From: Eudorina sp. 2006-703-Eu-15
Lineage: Eukaryota; Chlorophyta; Chlorophyceae; Chlamydomonadales; Volvocaceae
Assembly (NCBI GenBank): GCA_003117195.1
Contig: BDSI01000040.1
Location: 620,658-684,657, forward strand
Length of the DNA stretch: 64,000 nt
Direction of reading: 5' to 3'
In this document: in pieces, positions 11,801 to 24,471 of the stretch
Position numbering within the stretch: the first letter of the stretch is position 1
Layout of the letters: every line of letters starts with the position of its first letter
Program-made: the position numbers and the translations under genes
Notes under the pieces: model-generated
The model's input: the letters and a program-made list of their open reading frames with translations, nothing else
The model's database searches: none
Told to the model about the DNA's origin: nothing

Positions 11801-14800
11801 ACAAGCAGCTTAGTCTGTCCATCCGACAACCCCGCATATTTATATCATAGAGCACTCTTAAGCACCCGGCATACCTTTCTTTGCTGGTGACATCGGCCAA
11901 GACACCGACGCCTCTTGGGGCCGCTTTGGTGAAGGAGGTACATTCGGCTGCACAGCAGCTATTGACGACTGTGCACATGAGGTCCGTGCTATGCCTTCCT
12001 CGACAAAATCGATGCCGCCCCGCTGGCACACAGACTCTTCTTCCTGGCCATGCGCCCGTGCCTCAGCGGGTGGTTCAGGCCCGGCAGAATCACCCCGTGC
12101 ATATGGCAATGGCGTGGTGCCCGATGCCTTCTCAGCGTGTTGAAGCACAACCTCCGCAGATATCACATCGACAGCCGGTGTGGGCACCACCGCTTCGTTA
12201 TGGCCGGTGAAAGCCAGGATATGGTTGTAGAGAGATGAGCCGGGCTCCCAAGCCAAAGACTCCAGAATCTTCTCTTCGATGAGGAACATGTGCCGTTTGA
12301 GCTCTCTGTGAGCAAGACAGGTCGTGCATGATTTCGGTTAACTCTGCGGCACAGCTCCGATTTCAATGCAAAGCGACGCATTGGTGCCAAAATACAACTT
12401 GATTGTGTTTTCAGTAGCCGCACTTGACACCCAGCGGGAAAGTTGCATCGGCCCTAGAGTGTGAGGCACTCGCATGCGTAATCGAGGCTAACCTCTGAAC
12501 TGTATCGTGGGAAACTTTGTGCTGAATTTCGCTGGCCTCCGTGCACCCGACAATGCATACTTACCTTGGCAGACTTGCAACGCTCTTGACAAAGCCTTGG
12601 ATCATTTTCCCCAAGTCAAACGCCTTGATGCCCACAGCGTCCAGCACCTGCGCCGATGATGACATGCAGGATAGCCTAAATTGCTGCCGGGTGCTGCATA
12701 ATTGCGCCCACCGCTCTCGACGCATCTGCTCACCTTGGGAAACGCGCAACCTGCCATGCGGTAGCAAGCCGCAACGACCTCCACGCAGCATGCAACCAAG
12801 GCACGATGGAATTTTCCCGCCGAAAGGAGAGCGATGGCAGCTGCTATGCCGCTGGCCTTCTCTTCGGCTCGCAGAATGTTTTCAAGGCTATGGTAGTAGA
12901 GCTTGGTGACCTCAGTGCGCCGCTCAGCCGCAAGTGACGTTTGCAGCAGCGGAAACGGGCCGAATAGCGCCGGAATGCGCTCATCGGGCATGATAGATAA
13001 TACCAAGTCCCGCACGCGGCGGCTGAGCTGCTGCGCTGCCGCCGCCGATGCTGCTGAACCCGAGCTTTGGCCCACGCCCCCTGGCACGGAGACCGCCTCC
13101 AAGTACCGCATCAAGCTCGCGGATGGCTACAAGATCATACCCGAAAGAGAAGATGGGGGCAGGCAAACAATGGTGACTAATGAAACAGGCATGAAACGGA
13201 TGTATGTAGGGCTGTGAAATCAGCAACCAAACATACTGAACAACAAACCATCGACCAGCTCCTAGTTGAATGCGCGAGGCTTACCTCGGTCTGTAAGCTG
13301 GCCGTCACACCGCGGAGCCACGCCGACGCGCCCATGACCTCGGAGACCGGCGTGTTGGGCTGGCCCAGGTCCACGCCAAGATGCAGCATCGGTAGTGGGG
13401 AATGGAAACCTGGGGATGGCGCCATCTTGAACTGCAGGTACTGTGGCGACGAGGGCGAGGGCGCCGTTGTGTGCGCACCCGGTCCCAAAAGAGCCCCCTG
13501 ACGCAAGGGCATCGGTCCCGCCCGAACCTTGGCCATGGCAGTTTGCAAATGCGCTGGCGACAGACGTGGAGACGCGAATTTGGTGAAGTCCGTTTGGAGG
13601 AACTCCCGCTCGTCAAGCTCGCTGTCCCCGCGGTTGAAGTGCTGCTCATATTCGGTTTCCAGGGCGGCCAGTGCGCGCTGCATGCGGTCCGCATCCGTGA
13701 CAAGCCCCTCCAAAGAGGACCCTGCAGTAAGGACGACGACAGCTCGTCTCAAATTGTGAACAATTTCCAAGGAAGGCGCGCATAGCGAACTGCCTGACGA
13801 GAAAGGTAACACAAAATGCTCATCCACAACATGCAGCTGAACCAACCGGAGGTCCGCCACCCCTATCTGCCCTATCCCAACTACAGCCGCCAAAGACTGA
13901 CTTGACACAAGGTCCAAGGCCGAGAACGTGGGCCCCGCCGCCTGCGACGAATCCGGCTGTCTGGCGTCACACTTCACGCAAGACACCGCCATCCGCCATT
14001 CAGGAACAGCGGTGGTAAGGATCTGCGCCAGCAAAGCCTCCACGCTCGGCATCCGCGCCAGTACCCGGTTATAGTCCGCCTTGCACATCTCTGCAAGGAC
14101 AAGGCACGACGTTTGGATACGTTCATAGGGAAACAACTGTTCCAAGATGCGTTGCTGCTTTACTGAGCGCTGCTGCATTCGCAGTGCCTGTCCCTTGCAC
14201 AAGGGACACCCAATTAAGACACATACATTCCTTACAACGTGCATCCCCGAGTGCACGCAACGCGCCGGCCCACCTGACATGGCCTTTAGAAGGGCTGTTT
14301 TGTTATCCTCGCGCGTGAGGTGGCTTAAACAGTCCGGCAGGCGGGGCGCATGGCTCACCAGGATGGCGAAGATGCAAGGAAGAAGTTCCACGCAGCTGCA
14401 GGGAACCGCCAAGTTGGCTGCAATAACTCGCAATGCCTTGCATGAGTGCCAGAGTACCCTCGAAGTGACACGCGCCGACGTTACGGCATCACCCTGAGTC
14501 ACACTTACTAGACTGGCAACCGAAGTGCTCCCTGCTGCACGTAGCATGCCGCATTCAAAATATACGAAACAATTCAGTGTATGCGTTACGACGCATAGCT
14601 CAAACCATACGCACCTTACGACATCAGGAAATGCACTCAGCAGCTTTACGCGCAGGACAAGGAACGCGCTCCATCCCAGCCTGAGCACTACTTGTTTGTA
14701 GAAATCCAGCTGATGCAAGAACATGTTAAAATTGTCCTGTGGAAGGCAATGGCAAGCATCTGATGTTCCCGCGCTTTTGCCCGCCCGCCAATTCCTGGAT

Positions 14801-15458
14801 GTGTAACACACAAAATCCATTCACTTTCGCACCTTGTATTTCTTCGCCAATAAACCCAACACTACGACTGTTTCTGAGTTCTCTTTCAGCTGCGCTTGTT
14901 GTGTGAAGAACCTTGAGCTGCTCCCACGCGCTTCGAAATATGCCGAAAGCTTGCTCACGACCAAATTCACCTCGCGAAAAAAGTCGAGCAGGCTGCGCAA
15001 TCGTCATGAACCGCGCGGCCACGAACCATCCCAAGAGCGATGGCAACTCACTTAATTCCAGCGACAGCAACAATCTTGGATATTGGACATCCCATATTTG
15101 AAGGGCATCCTGCTGTTCCCGGCGACTGCTTAGCAAACAGAACACGCGCAACGAAAAGCAAGCTCGCCTGCGTGCAAGCCTGCCTGAGCTCCTCATCCTG
15201 TTCAACCTGCGCGTCAAATTTTCCACCAATATTTTTTACTATCTGTAAGTTATATCTTGTGCAACTTTGCTGAAGTACTTAGCGTACCGAGTATTCGGAG
15301 GATGGGCTCGCGCGCTCCTGTGCCTCATAGCACTCTTTCAGCTCATCGTAAACCTTCGTTATGCCAGCATGTGCGGAAGCACTGTCAAGCTTTTCGTCCT
15401 TGAGGAGCGACGACAACCGGTCAAGCAGCGGTGCAACGCCACCACTAAATGCGGCCAT
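8865..15458 (-). CDS. MAT3: MAT3, retinoblastoma-related protein (15 exons, about 1160 aa)
   Basis: RB-family repressor; in Chlamydomonas MAT3 couples cell size to division through E2F/DP, and it resides in volvocine mating-type loci. Exons, high to low: 15288-15458, 15052-15242, 14833-14992, 14615-14736, 14274-14395, ~13971-14090, 13285-13721, 12734-13126, 12565-12647, 11875-12305, 11565-11698, 10737-10823, 10430-10651, 9282-9839, 8865-9125. Phases agree throughout, but the exon 6 donor is uncertain. The N-domain has NLLDFFREV and [21 protein letters not shown]. The A pocket starts [13 protein letters not shown] and ends [17 protein letters not shown] with [18 protein letters not shown]. The B pocket has [20 protein letters not shown] and [17 protein letters not shown]. 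The A/B spacer holds CDK-type sites (SPKR, SPAKK). The C-terminus is basic. Its length matches Chlamydomonas MAT3 (about 1200 aa). It looks intact. Confidence 0.93.
10196..10300. repeat. Diverged tandem repeat in a MAT3 intron
   Basis: Two imperfect units of about 60 bases sit in the AT-rich intron 9840-10429. Each has GATGTCGAT/GTTGTCGAT-like words followed by ATGATACAAGAAGG or ATGATACACGAGGG. No function is apparent. Confidence 0.45.
10870..11175. other. GC-rich low-complexity block in MAT3 intron 11
   Basis: Within the 741-base intron 10824-11564, this stretch is far richer in G+C than its flanks. It has TGTCCG/TGTCTG runs near 10974-11000, CA-rich CACTCACACGC runs near 11060-11130, and a GGCC palindrome cluster at 11155-11174. 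Open frames here are compositional artefacts. It may be an inserted non-coding element together with the adjacent microsatellite. Confidence 0.5.
11177..11432. repeat. (GTAT)n microsatellite with internal T17 tract
   Basis: About 44 uninterrupted GTAT units (11177-11353) are followed by a 17-base T run (to 11370) and more GTAT units to 11432, with one variant unit (ATGTATTTATG). It lies wholly inside MAT3 intron 11, so it is transcribed as (ATAC)n. Length polymorphism between strains is likely. Confidence 0.97.
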
Positions 15459-16592
15459 GTCCAAGGTCTCGGAATACTACTAGATGTTTAGTCGTCAAAG
15501 GTGAGAAGTTCCCGCAGAGAGAGCGGCTGGTCGCTAAGCCCGCTTTGCAACGTACGGCAGTAGGCCGTACTCAACGTTGCCCGCCGCCCCAGCAACTGCT
15601 CAACCCCAACATTCAGGTTATTTATAATATAGCTAACTGCAGAATCTCGAAAAATGCATGGCCATGTCAGTTCTAGTCCGCAGCTTCGCAACATGCGCGC
15701 GATTTCTTCAGTAGGCTCTAAAGTTCATAGCAGTTGCTGTCATGCGCATTCCACAGCCATTAATGCGCGTCCCTGTGATCACAAGGCTTTGCACCAAGCA
15801 GATTTTTCTATCACCACCGGTGTGTGTCCCAAGGTTCCAACGATAATGCGTATGGCTTCATGCGCCGGATGCCAAGCAAAGTGGGTGCAATGAAACACTA
15901 ACACTCCACTGAGCGTCCACGCATGCGACGATACGTGCCAGCGGCGGAGTTACACATTGATTGCTCCCGTGGTGTGGGCGTGTGGCGCGATGTGGCCATG
16001 GGCTGCGCTGCTGGTTGACCATGGTGGTGTGGTCTTTTGGCGAGGCCTCGGCGCGTCGTTAGCCTGGTGGCCGTGCGCAGCAGCGGTCCTAGCGCGCGCG
16101 GGAGCGGACAGGCCATTGTGGCCTGTCGTTTAATTCGTGCTCGAAAGACCAGTTATTGCATATGAAGTTTACAACAGCATCCGGTTGTGGCGCAACGTCA
16201 CATGTCATGTCGCCAGCTCGCTGCGCAGATCGGCGTGTTAAGTGTGATGCACGTCAACTGGCACAGGGTGGCCATACCCTATAGTCCCACTGGCCACCCG
16301 CTAACATCGCAGCAGACCATGGGCGCGCCAACAGCTGGTGCATTGCTGGTGCAGCTTCCTGCCGTGACTCGGCGCCCATGCGACAAGTTGGCGCCGTGTC
16401 CACCTAGTGAGCGAAGTGTGGTGCTCTCGGCCGCTGTGGTGCTATTGCAGCCCCACTGCAGAAACTCTGTCGCGCCTGCGTGTCTTCCCTGTGCATAGCT
16501 ATGTACGGCGTCGCCAGGGCACCTACCTCTTATGGCACCTACCGCGTGCGGACAGCCGTCTGTGACCGCACGTGGTCCGGAAGTTGCCAGGG

Positions 16593-16647
16593 AATGTACA
16601 ACCCTACCGCCTGCGTCCAGGCAACGCAGGCGGTAGGGTTGTACATT
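16593..16647. repeat. Perfect 24-bp inverted repeat (hairpin)
   Basis: Arms 16593-16616 (starting AATGTACAACC) and 16624-16647 are exact reverse complements, separated by a 7-base loop. The outer word TGTACAAC is shared with the hairpin at 53874-53943, which suggests a dispersed hairpin family. Confidence 0.9.
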
Positions 16648-16960
16648 CATGCCGAGCCTGTCTTTTGAGCGGCAATTTACCTTTGGACCTAATCTAAGTG
16701 ATCGAGTCGGCTTGTCCACACTTATCGGTGCGCCATGTTAATGTTCGTCTGCTGGGACGTTTATGTGCAGGAGCCAGCGGCCTTAACTCGCCCAACAACG
16801 CAGCACAGAGGGTATTCAGCAGCCCTGGTTATAGAAATCGTTGGTGTGTGCCCCGACAATTCTCATATTGCATGCGTTTCACGCCTTACGTAGTGGACCA
16901 TGTGCGAAATAAGATCCAACATCACGACATACACTGGCAGACATTGCGAGTTGCTCGAGT

Positions 16961-17015
16961 CCTAGTTGGGCGGGGCCCCAGCGCGAAGCGCGTTCGGGGG
17001 GCCCCGCCCCCTAGG
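16961..17015. repeat. GC-rich palindromic element, CCTAG...CTAGG ended
   Basis: The outer CCTAG/CTAGG and inner GGGCGGGGCCCC/GGGGCCCCGCCC arms flank a GCGCGAAGCGCG core. The 16-base segment 16974-16989 recurs exactly at 41145-41160, and a GGGGGCCCCGCCC relative lies at 17922-17933. Short GC palindromes of this style are known from volvocine organelle genomes. Whether these copies are nuclear-only or organelle-derived cannot be told here. Confidence 0.7.
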
Positions 17016-17023
17016 ATTGCCCA

Positions 17024-17061
17024 TGTCCGTGTGTCCCTGTGTCCGTGTGTCCGTGTGTCCG
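17024..17061. repeat. Short GTGTCC tandem run
   Basis: Several GTGTCC/CTGTGTCC units in a row directly follow the GC palindrome at 16961-17015. A simple repeat. Confidence 0.7.
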
Positions 17062-19642
17062 GTAACGGCAAAACGTTCATTATCCGCTAAACTAATTCGC
17101 TATGTTTGTCATATTAATTGTCCTCTATTGCAAGGTAACTTTGGTTTGGCTGAAAAAAATATTTTGCGCACAAACGGTCAAAGTAAAGCTCCGCGGTCCC
17201 CATGGACCCGAGTCAACATCCACCCAACGCCTCTCGCGCTCATATTCGTTTCAACGGGTGCCGCGGGATGAATACTTGAATTAGGAATGGGCGGCGCGTG
17301 CTAAATTGAACTTCGATAGTGTTCTGATGTTTGAACATCAAGATACCACCAACATCAAGATTTGCCTTTCTGTCTTGCCAGATGAATACAATTCAACAAT
17401 ATGTATTGAATCAAAGTTTCAAGATGCAAAGGGATAGCGTACCGAGTGCCAACGAGTTCTCCAGTTCCGATGGCCCAAAGTCCGGGTCTCACCGCGGCTT
17501 TTTCGCACCCTGTTTTTGCCTTACATTTGCTATGTAACTATTGATAGCAAACTTTAGAGGTTCACGTCTGCTGCGGGCGTGCAACTGAAGGGTTGCATGC
17601 CTGCCGACGGACCAAACAACTACAGTTTCACGTCAAAACAAGGATGCTTCAAGCTTGCTTTGTGATCATCTGCTTGACAGACGGATGTGGTAGTGCAGAG
17701 GCGACTATCGTTACCATAGTGCCGATACGGTGACCGCCGTCGCCGGCGGCGCGTACTGCAGGATGGTTTCGGGGCTGCCGACGTGTTTGGGCTTGGTGAA
17801 TCTATGCACGCCAATCCACCTTCAACATCAACGACACCCCCAATGGTAACCTTTCACTCTCTCACACTGTTGCGCGGTAATAGAGTTTTCGTTCTAAAGC
17901 AAGCGGCCTGTACGGATTATAGGGGGCCCCGCCCTTTTCCGGCTTCGAGGAAGCCGACCCCTACTTGTTTTCCATAAGTTGCTTCGATGCCATGACGAAT
18001 TAGGGTGTCGATTCGGGGTTGATCCCCGATTCGGTTGAGATCCTTGCAAGTTGCAGCAGGCTGCTGATTCGGGCAAATGCACGGCCGCCCGTCATGTCAA
18101 ATAATCCGCGCGTGTTGGACATTGCACGTATGAAACCCGTGCCGTCACGAAGGCTTTGGCAAGATGCGGGCAGGGGCCAGCCGCCGAGGACGCATCGGTT
18201 TGACGGTGGTTCTTGCGTGTTCTTGCTCGGTGACTCTTAATCCTTACACAATGTCCGTCTTGAAAGGGCGAAGCTGCCCACTTCGCTGTAATAACGCTGC
18301 TATACACTTGCCACTCCACTGATGGGCATATTCACGTAGACCGGTATTCAGACATGCCTCGCCGGGGGGCACTGCCAGCCAACAACCCGCAATGAGGACT
18401 ACCGGAACCAGCATCACCACTTATCACGGTTTTGGGCTTGACCGCAGAAGTGAGAATCCCTTCAACGCAGCCCGCTCTGAAGTCGCAGGTCCCCGCACAT
18501 CGACAACGAGCATATACACATCACTCTCTTCATCACACTTCACTCACCAAACCACCTCTCTTGCTTGCATCACTCCAGACTTTCAAGCTCCTCTTTTCTT
18601 TCTCTGTCGCAACACTCTCCGTCCATGCCCCCGGTCAACTGAGTTTTGTACGCAGACGCCGTGTAGACACACCTGCGTGTCACTGAGGCACCATCGGGCC
18701 ACCAGGTCATCCTGCATGCCACAGAATAAAATCACTGGGTACGTGTACAAACACATCGAGCTCAGACATGTGTGCGACTATTTGGAAACAAGAACACCAG
18801 CGACATTAAACTCGGTGCGTGTGCGACTCGTCTACAGCCTTGTCACACGCATGCAATTAAATCGTAATTTCACACTAGGTTTCGGTCCCACCAGACAAGC
18901 TACGAGCAAGAACAAAACGCCGCACCTGCCAGTTTGAGCAAGTCACCACCACCATCAAAAAACCAGAACGCAACATATAAGCCGTTGCCATAACAACACG
19001 CCCATCGCACGCGCCATCGAGACAAGCTGGCATTCAGCACTGTCCTAGGTAACTAGCGCCTCCAGGTATTCGCGAGTACACGGCCTGCCTGCAGCCAGGC
19101 GGCGGCCGCTCCTCGCTAACCCTGCCCAACAGCCGCCTGCATAAATGAGACAGCTTAGTGTATGCGTGCTGCAGCATCTGCAGCCGCTGGCGCTGCCTGC
19201 GGAACTGTGTCATTGAACCGGACCACGAACTCAACCACGTAACACAGCCAACCATCATATGAGTATTCGACCAGAAAAAACAACCGGTATACAAGAACAG
19301 TCGTCTTCCGCCTCATCATGAATTGGATTCAGCGCAGGACGGTACATAGATGCACCACGGCATCTACAACAATAAAACTACACGCGTCGCCGGCGCAATA
19401 CGCACTGCCTGAAGCGGGTTTGGATAAGGATATGTGAAGGACACTGCAGAGACAGGGACACCAGTGCAGGGACAGAATGCGGTATCAAATACATATATCT
19501 CGTCTAGACACGCTTATACGCAAACTGCTCTATGCAACTCAGGCCTAACTCAAACCGCTCGTTTTAGATCACTGCCGCTAAGCCGGCAGCGGGCCGCGGC
19601 GGTGGTATCGAAGTACTAGCTACCGCCCGCCCGCCGCGAATA

Positions 19643-22600
19643 TTATACCCTCCTGTCCGCTGGCTTGCCGCTCGCAACGCTCATCAACACTTCCTCCCAC
19701 TGCTGCGTCGGCTGCTCCCAGGACGTATCCCGCGCCATGCACTTGCGCCGGAGCACCTCGAACGATTCGGTGCCGTACAGGCTGCACGCACGGTCGATCG
19801 CGCGCACCAGGGATCCCACCGCCCTCCGCTTGGCCATGCTGTCCTCGTGATGGCCAACAATACCGTCCATCACAATGCCCAAGCAGTCACCGCCTGCATT
19901 TCCGCTGTAGCCCGTCGCGCCACTGGTGATGCCGTCCTCGTCACTGCACTGCTGCGCCCACGCAGCCATCGACGCGCGGCCTCCGTCCGGCGCCGCGCCA
20001 CCGCTGCGTGCACCGCTGCCAGCGGGCGCCGTCGCGCTCGCAGCAGCGGCGCCGCCAGGTGCGGCAAGAGCGTCCAGTAGCCCGCCCGTGGGAGCTACCA
20101 CCGGAATAGTGCCGTAGCGTAATGCAGCCAGGGCAACCAATCCGCAGGGCTCCCACCGAGAGGGCACCAGCAGGAAGTCACACCCCGCAATCAGCAAGTG
20201 GCAAAGCGGCTCATCGAAGCCCACATAGCCCACCGCGCGCCCGGGATAGCCGCCAGCCAGGGCCGCCAGCCCGTCCTGCAGCCACTGCTGTCCGACGCCC
20301 AGCACTGCCAGCTGCAGGTTGCGGGCGTCGCCGCCGTCTGCCCCATCACCGGTCAGCTTCGCAGCAGCGCGCTCCGGGAGAGCGCCCCGTGGCCGCTGTT
20401 GCGGCGTACCGCTGCCGGCCACCGGGGATGTGTCAGTGGACGGCCCCCGCCGGACGCCCAAGCTCCGCAGCAATGCCTGTAGCAGCTCCGAGGACCGCCG
20501 CTGGAAGGCGGACTGGACCTGGGCCTGCTTTCTGGCGGCGTCCGCGGTCGCCAGGTCATAGCCCAACGACCTGTTGTAGCCGCCGCTCCTGCGGGGCTCA
20601 CCCAGCAGCTCCGGCACCGCGGCCAGGATGACATCCACGCCCTTCTGGTGCTCGAGCCGGCCGACAAACCCGACAAGCGGTACATCCGGGTCGACGTTCA
20701 GGCCCAGCCGCGCCTGCAGCTCCGCCTTGGCACGCGCCTTACCCTCACTTACCGAGCTGCGGTCGTACCACAGCTCGGCGGGCAGCAGCGGGTCGGATGA
20801 CGGGTTCCAGAGGGACTCGTCCAGGCCGTTCATGATGGCCTGCACACCCCGGGCCGCCACGATCTCGCACAGCTCCGATGCGCCCGTTGGCGCGGCCAGC
20901 TGCAGCGGAAAGAGCGCTGTGGTCCCCGAGCCTGCTGCGGCGCAGTCCGTTAGTTGCGGCGGCGCGACGGCGCGGCTCATGCCCATCAGCTCGTCCGCGT
21001 AGGTGGGACTTACAGTGACCACCAGGTCACTCGAGAGGAGCGCTCCCTTCAGCCAGGACATGAAGCGCTGAGACCCAGATGGGGCAGCATCAGAGCGGCG
21101 CAGCTGCACCGGGTCCCGCGGCGGCCCGCCGTCGGGCGCAGGACTGTCGCCCCCTTGTCCCGAGCTGGCTGCAGGGCTGGCGCCAGGCCCGAGCAGCATC
21201 TGCTGCAGGGCAAACAACGGCAGACCCAGCCGCCAAAATGTGTCCGCGGAGAAGAGGCCCTGGAATGCGAAATTGTGAACCGCCAGCACAGCCTTGGAGC
21301 CATTCAGGCGAGACGCGACGAACGCCCGGAATGACTGGAGCGTCCGCCGCATCTGCACCTGCGGGTCGTCTCGCGCATCCACGGCCTCCGCCAGCAGACG
21401 GTCTCGCACCTCCGGCGCCCGGTCCGGCAGGCTTGCCTTCCCCGTGAGCTCGTCCGACGCAACCCCTCCACAAGCAATCTCAGCTGAGGCTGAACCAACA
21501 GCACCGTCGCCGGCAGGGCCAGCCGCCGGCAGCCGAAGAGACGAGGACTCACCGAGGCCGGGCCGGTTGATGGCGTGCAAGGTATACAACAGCTGGACAA
21601 GAACCGCCTCCTGACGGGCAATCTCCTCTTCAAGCGGCTCTCCAGCATCTACCTCGCGGCTACTTTCCGCACCTTCCATGATAACACTCAAAGACGGCTG
21701 CGTTGCCTGCAGCCCGGTTGGACACTCGGTCCTAGTCGTCGAGTCAAGCTGAGTGGGCGCGGTCAGGGCCGATGCCGAGTCTGCGGCACCGTCGCTGTCG
21801 CCCCCGCCGCGGCTCACAATGCCCGAGTCGAAATGGGCATCGGCGTCCAAGCTGTCCAACGCATCACCAACACCGTTGCCGCTCATCTCCACCGGCAAAG
21901 CAGACGCCTCCGGCAGCGCCAACACCACAGTCGCCGTGCCGACGGCGGATCGTGTTTCGCGCTGCAGCTCAGCCGTAGCCTCCGCACTCACGACTAGAGC
22001 GTGCCGCCTCGGTACGTCATGCTGCGGCGCGCTGGTGGGGGTCACGGGAGCGGGCGCCTCAGCGGCGGCCCGGCCCAGCCCTCTACACCTTACTTGCGTG
22101 GCTGAGCGCACTGCCTTTCCTTCAGCGCCACCGTCGCGGCGTGCGATATTGCCGGCTTGGCAAGTCATGGAGCTTAGGGCAGCAGCGATCACCTCGTCGT
22201 CAGCGCCGCCAACCAGCGGGGGCGAGGCCGAATCCTCGGGTACACGAGCCGAAGGGTTCGCGACCGTCTCGGCTGCACTGGCAGCGACAGAGGCTGATCC
22301 ACGGGTATCTGGCGCCCGCCGCTCTGGCCCACCAGCTGTCCCGAGGTGTAGCACGCGTCCCTGTAGCAATTGTAAGCGGTGGCACATGCGCCAACATCCG
22401 GGCTTCAGTGTCAAAATTGCAGAGCATTGCCGACATCAGCCATCCTGCCTCCCTTCAGGTCGGAAGCCATCGATTCGGCAACCGCGGACACCATACAACT
22501 CTCTTACCAGGCCGGAATCCCAGGGCAGTGCTGAAGCGGCGAAGATCTCGCGGTACGTCTGAAGCCACAGCGGCAGCAGCGCTGAGGGCCAGTCGTTGCC

Positions 22601-24471
22601 CACGAAGACCACCTCCGGCACGACTTCAGCATCAGAATCAGGAGGCTGACGGGCGCCCGCCATGCCCGACCGCACGCCCAACGCATCCGCCACGCGCCTC
22701 AATCCACTTGCAGCACGCGTGAAAGGATGCTGCCCCGCTGAGCTTGCGGCGCCGTGGGAAGAAGAGTGGGGGCCCCAGCGCCTGGAGGCCAGCGCCGTCC
22801 GGAGCCACTCCGCACCGCGCGGCTCTAGAGTGATGGCGGGTGCCGCGATGCCTTGGTGCAATACGAAAGGGAGCGCCTGCTGAGGGACGCCGCAGGATGA
22901 CGACGCCATTGCCTTGAGGTCCACCTGATGACACAGCCGAAAACGAAGAGATGGCATTCAAGCATGCACACCTCTCAGTCACTGAATGGGAACGGCAGCA
23001 TCTGCACGCGAAACAATCATCACGGCGCGGGTAAGACACTGCCGCATACGCACGCCTCACGATCGGGTGCTCGAGGCCGTCACCTGCCATCGCCCTTGTA
23101 AAAGCACGCCTGCAGTATCAAGCCCAACGAAGCCTCATGAGATAACCAGGGCAGGCCCCTAGCTTCGGAAGGTCTCTCCACCGCCCAGCACACATCAATT
23201 ATCGTTTCGTACAGCCACAATCACCACGCCCCCGCGGGCATGGAAGCTTACCTTGAGGCCTGAGGGGAGACGGTCGCTGTCGAGCCACAGCAGCACCGGC
23301 GCCGCCAATGCCGCTTGGCAGAGCACGTTGTTGCGTGCCTGAAGGTCCACGTGGGATAATCCCTCCCCATCGCTGTAGGTATACACCCCCAGGCCGGGGC
23401 CGAGGGTTGGAGAAGGCCCGCTGCACGATAGGTCGGCGAGGACGGGGTCCGGTTCCAGAGCCCGCCGACGGCCGGTCTTGACGTCTTCAGTTAATATCTC
23501 GGTGCGCATAGTACCAGCGCCCACTGTAACAGCATTTGACGCACTGTCCAGCTGCCCGCAACTGCCTGAATTGCTGATGTCCTGCCGTGCTGGACCCGTA
23601 CGACTCTTCACCACGCTGCACTCACCCAGCATGGCAGTGCTCCCGCCCGGGTAGGGTGTTCCAAAGACAGGATGGTCCACGAACACACGTAGAACTCCCT
23701 GTTCGTGGCACACATAATAGCGCGCGTAGCTGACCTCTGTTGCGCCAGGGGAGCAAGGCTGCTGTGGCCGTCCCGAAGCCTCTTGCAACCTCATCGCTGA
23801 GGGCTCCGGTTCTATCGCCACCTGCACGCGACGAGCAACCCACGTTTAGGTTCTTTAATGCGTCGATTTGCAGGACGATTATTTCCGCTGGACAGCCGCG
23901 GAGGGTCAGAGTACGACACCATGCTGGCCCCGCATCAGTCAACTAGCAAACTTTAAACATTCTTCATGGGCCCGCACCGCCCATCCCCACCAAGCAACGA
24001 ACCTCGACTGGGGCGACGAGGCCTGTATCGAAGACGCCCGCATAGTCGCCGTAGCGCGGGCTTACTGTCATCACCTTGTGACCTCTGTTGCATGGTGAAA
24101 AGCGGTCAAGTGGTATTAGTGTAATCAAACAGTCTCCCAACAACGTGAGCACCGCTATTACGACCGGTACCTTGCGGCCAGTGCGGCGGGCAATGATGAC
24201 ATAACATCCGCCAAACCGCCGGTTTTGGACCATGGCGCGACCTCCGTGCTAACGAAGACGACCTAGAGAAAGGGAAGAAATGTCAGGGGCAAAACAGAGA
24301 CGGCCAACGGCGCACACTTCGACAGCTTACTTGGAGCGCCGCAGGTGACTTGGAGGCACCGCAGGTGAGTTGAAAGCTACGCGACCTGGCCACGTATAGT
24401 CGTCGACGAAGGCGATCACGTGGACCGCTGAAAGAAAGCGGCGTTTGAGTTGTGCCACGCAAGTTAATCAT
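19643..24471 (-). CDS. SSS: Plastid soluble starch synthase, GT5 (6 exons, about 1339 aa)
   Basis: It transfers glucose from ADP-glucose to alpha-1,4-glucan ends in plastid starch. Exons: 24331-24471, 24171-24262, 24003-24084, 23252-23821, 22508-22924, 19643-22360, all in phase. Exon 1 encodes a Ser/Arg-rich start ([14 protein letters not shown]...) typical of a plastid transit peptide. Then come [20 protein letters not shown] (ADP-glucose site, KTGGL), [25 protein letters not shown] and [17 protein letters not shown]. The C-lobe has [29 protein letters not shown] and the catalytic Glu in [10 protein letters not shown]. Oddities: a ~350-residue Ala/Ser/Asp-rich insert splits the N-lobe before HNFAFQG, and ~80 further residues follow QKG. 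Both are in frame and within one 2.7 kb exon. The isoform (SSS1-5 type) cannot be assigned. The 5' side of exon 6 is the least certain junction. Confidence 0.88.

Larger units (their letters stand above)
15459..19642. other. 4.2 kb gene-poor region between MAT3 and the starch synthase
   Basis: No exon with a recognisable domain was found. The 5' flank of MAT3 and the 3' flank of the starch synthase gene lie here. It contains a perfect 24-bp hairpin (16593-16647), a GC palindrome (16961-17015), a GTGTCC tandem run (17024-17061) and a related GC motif (17922-17933). An open frame at 18392-18937 (+) encodes a Ser/Thr/His/Arg-rich sequence with no family resemblance and is not called as a gene. 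Confidence 0.5.

Noticed and set aside
13177..14820. Single 547-codon minus frame in MAT3
   Set aside because: Treated as several exons: the RB N-domain alignment is only continuous if introns at 14396-14614 and 14091-14273 (and one near 13722-13970) are removed. Remaining open is coincidental because stops are absent.
18392..18937. 181-codon + frame in the gene-poor region
   Set aside because: Composition (Ser/Thr/His/Arg) and lack of any motif suggest chance; no neighbouring exons.
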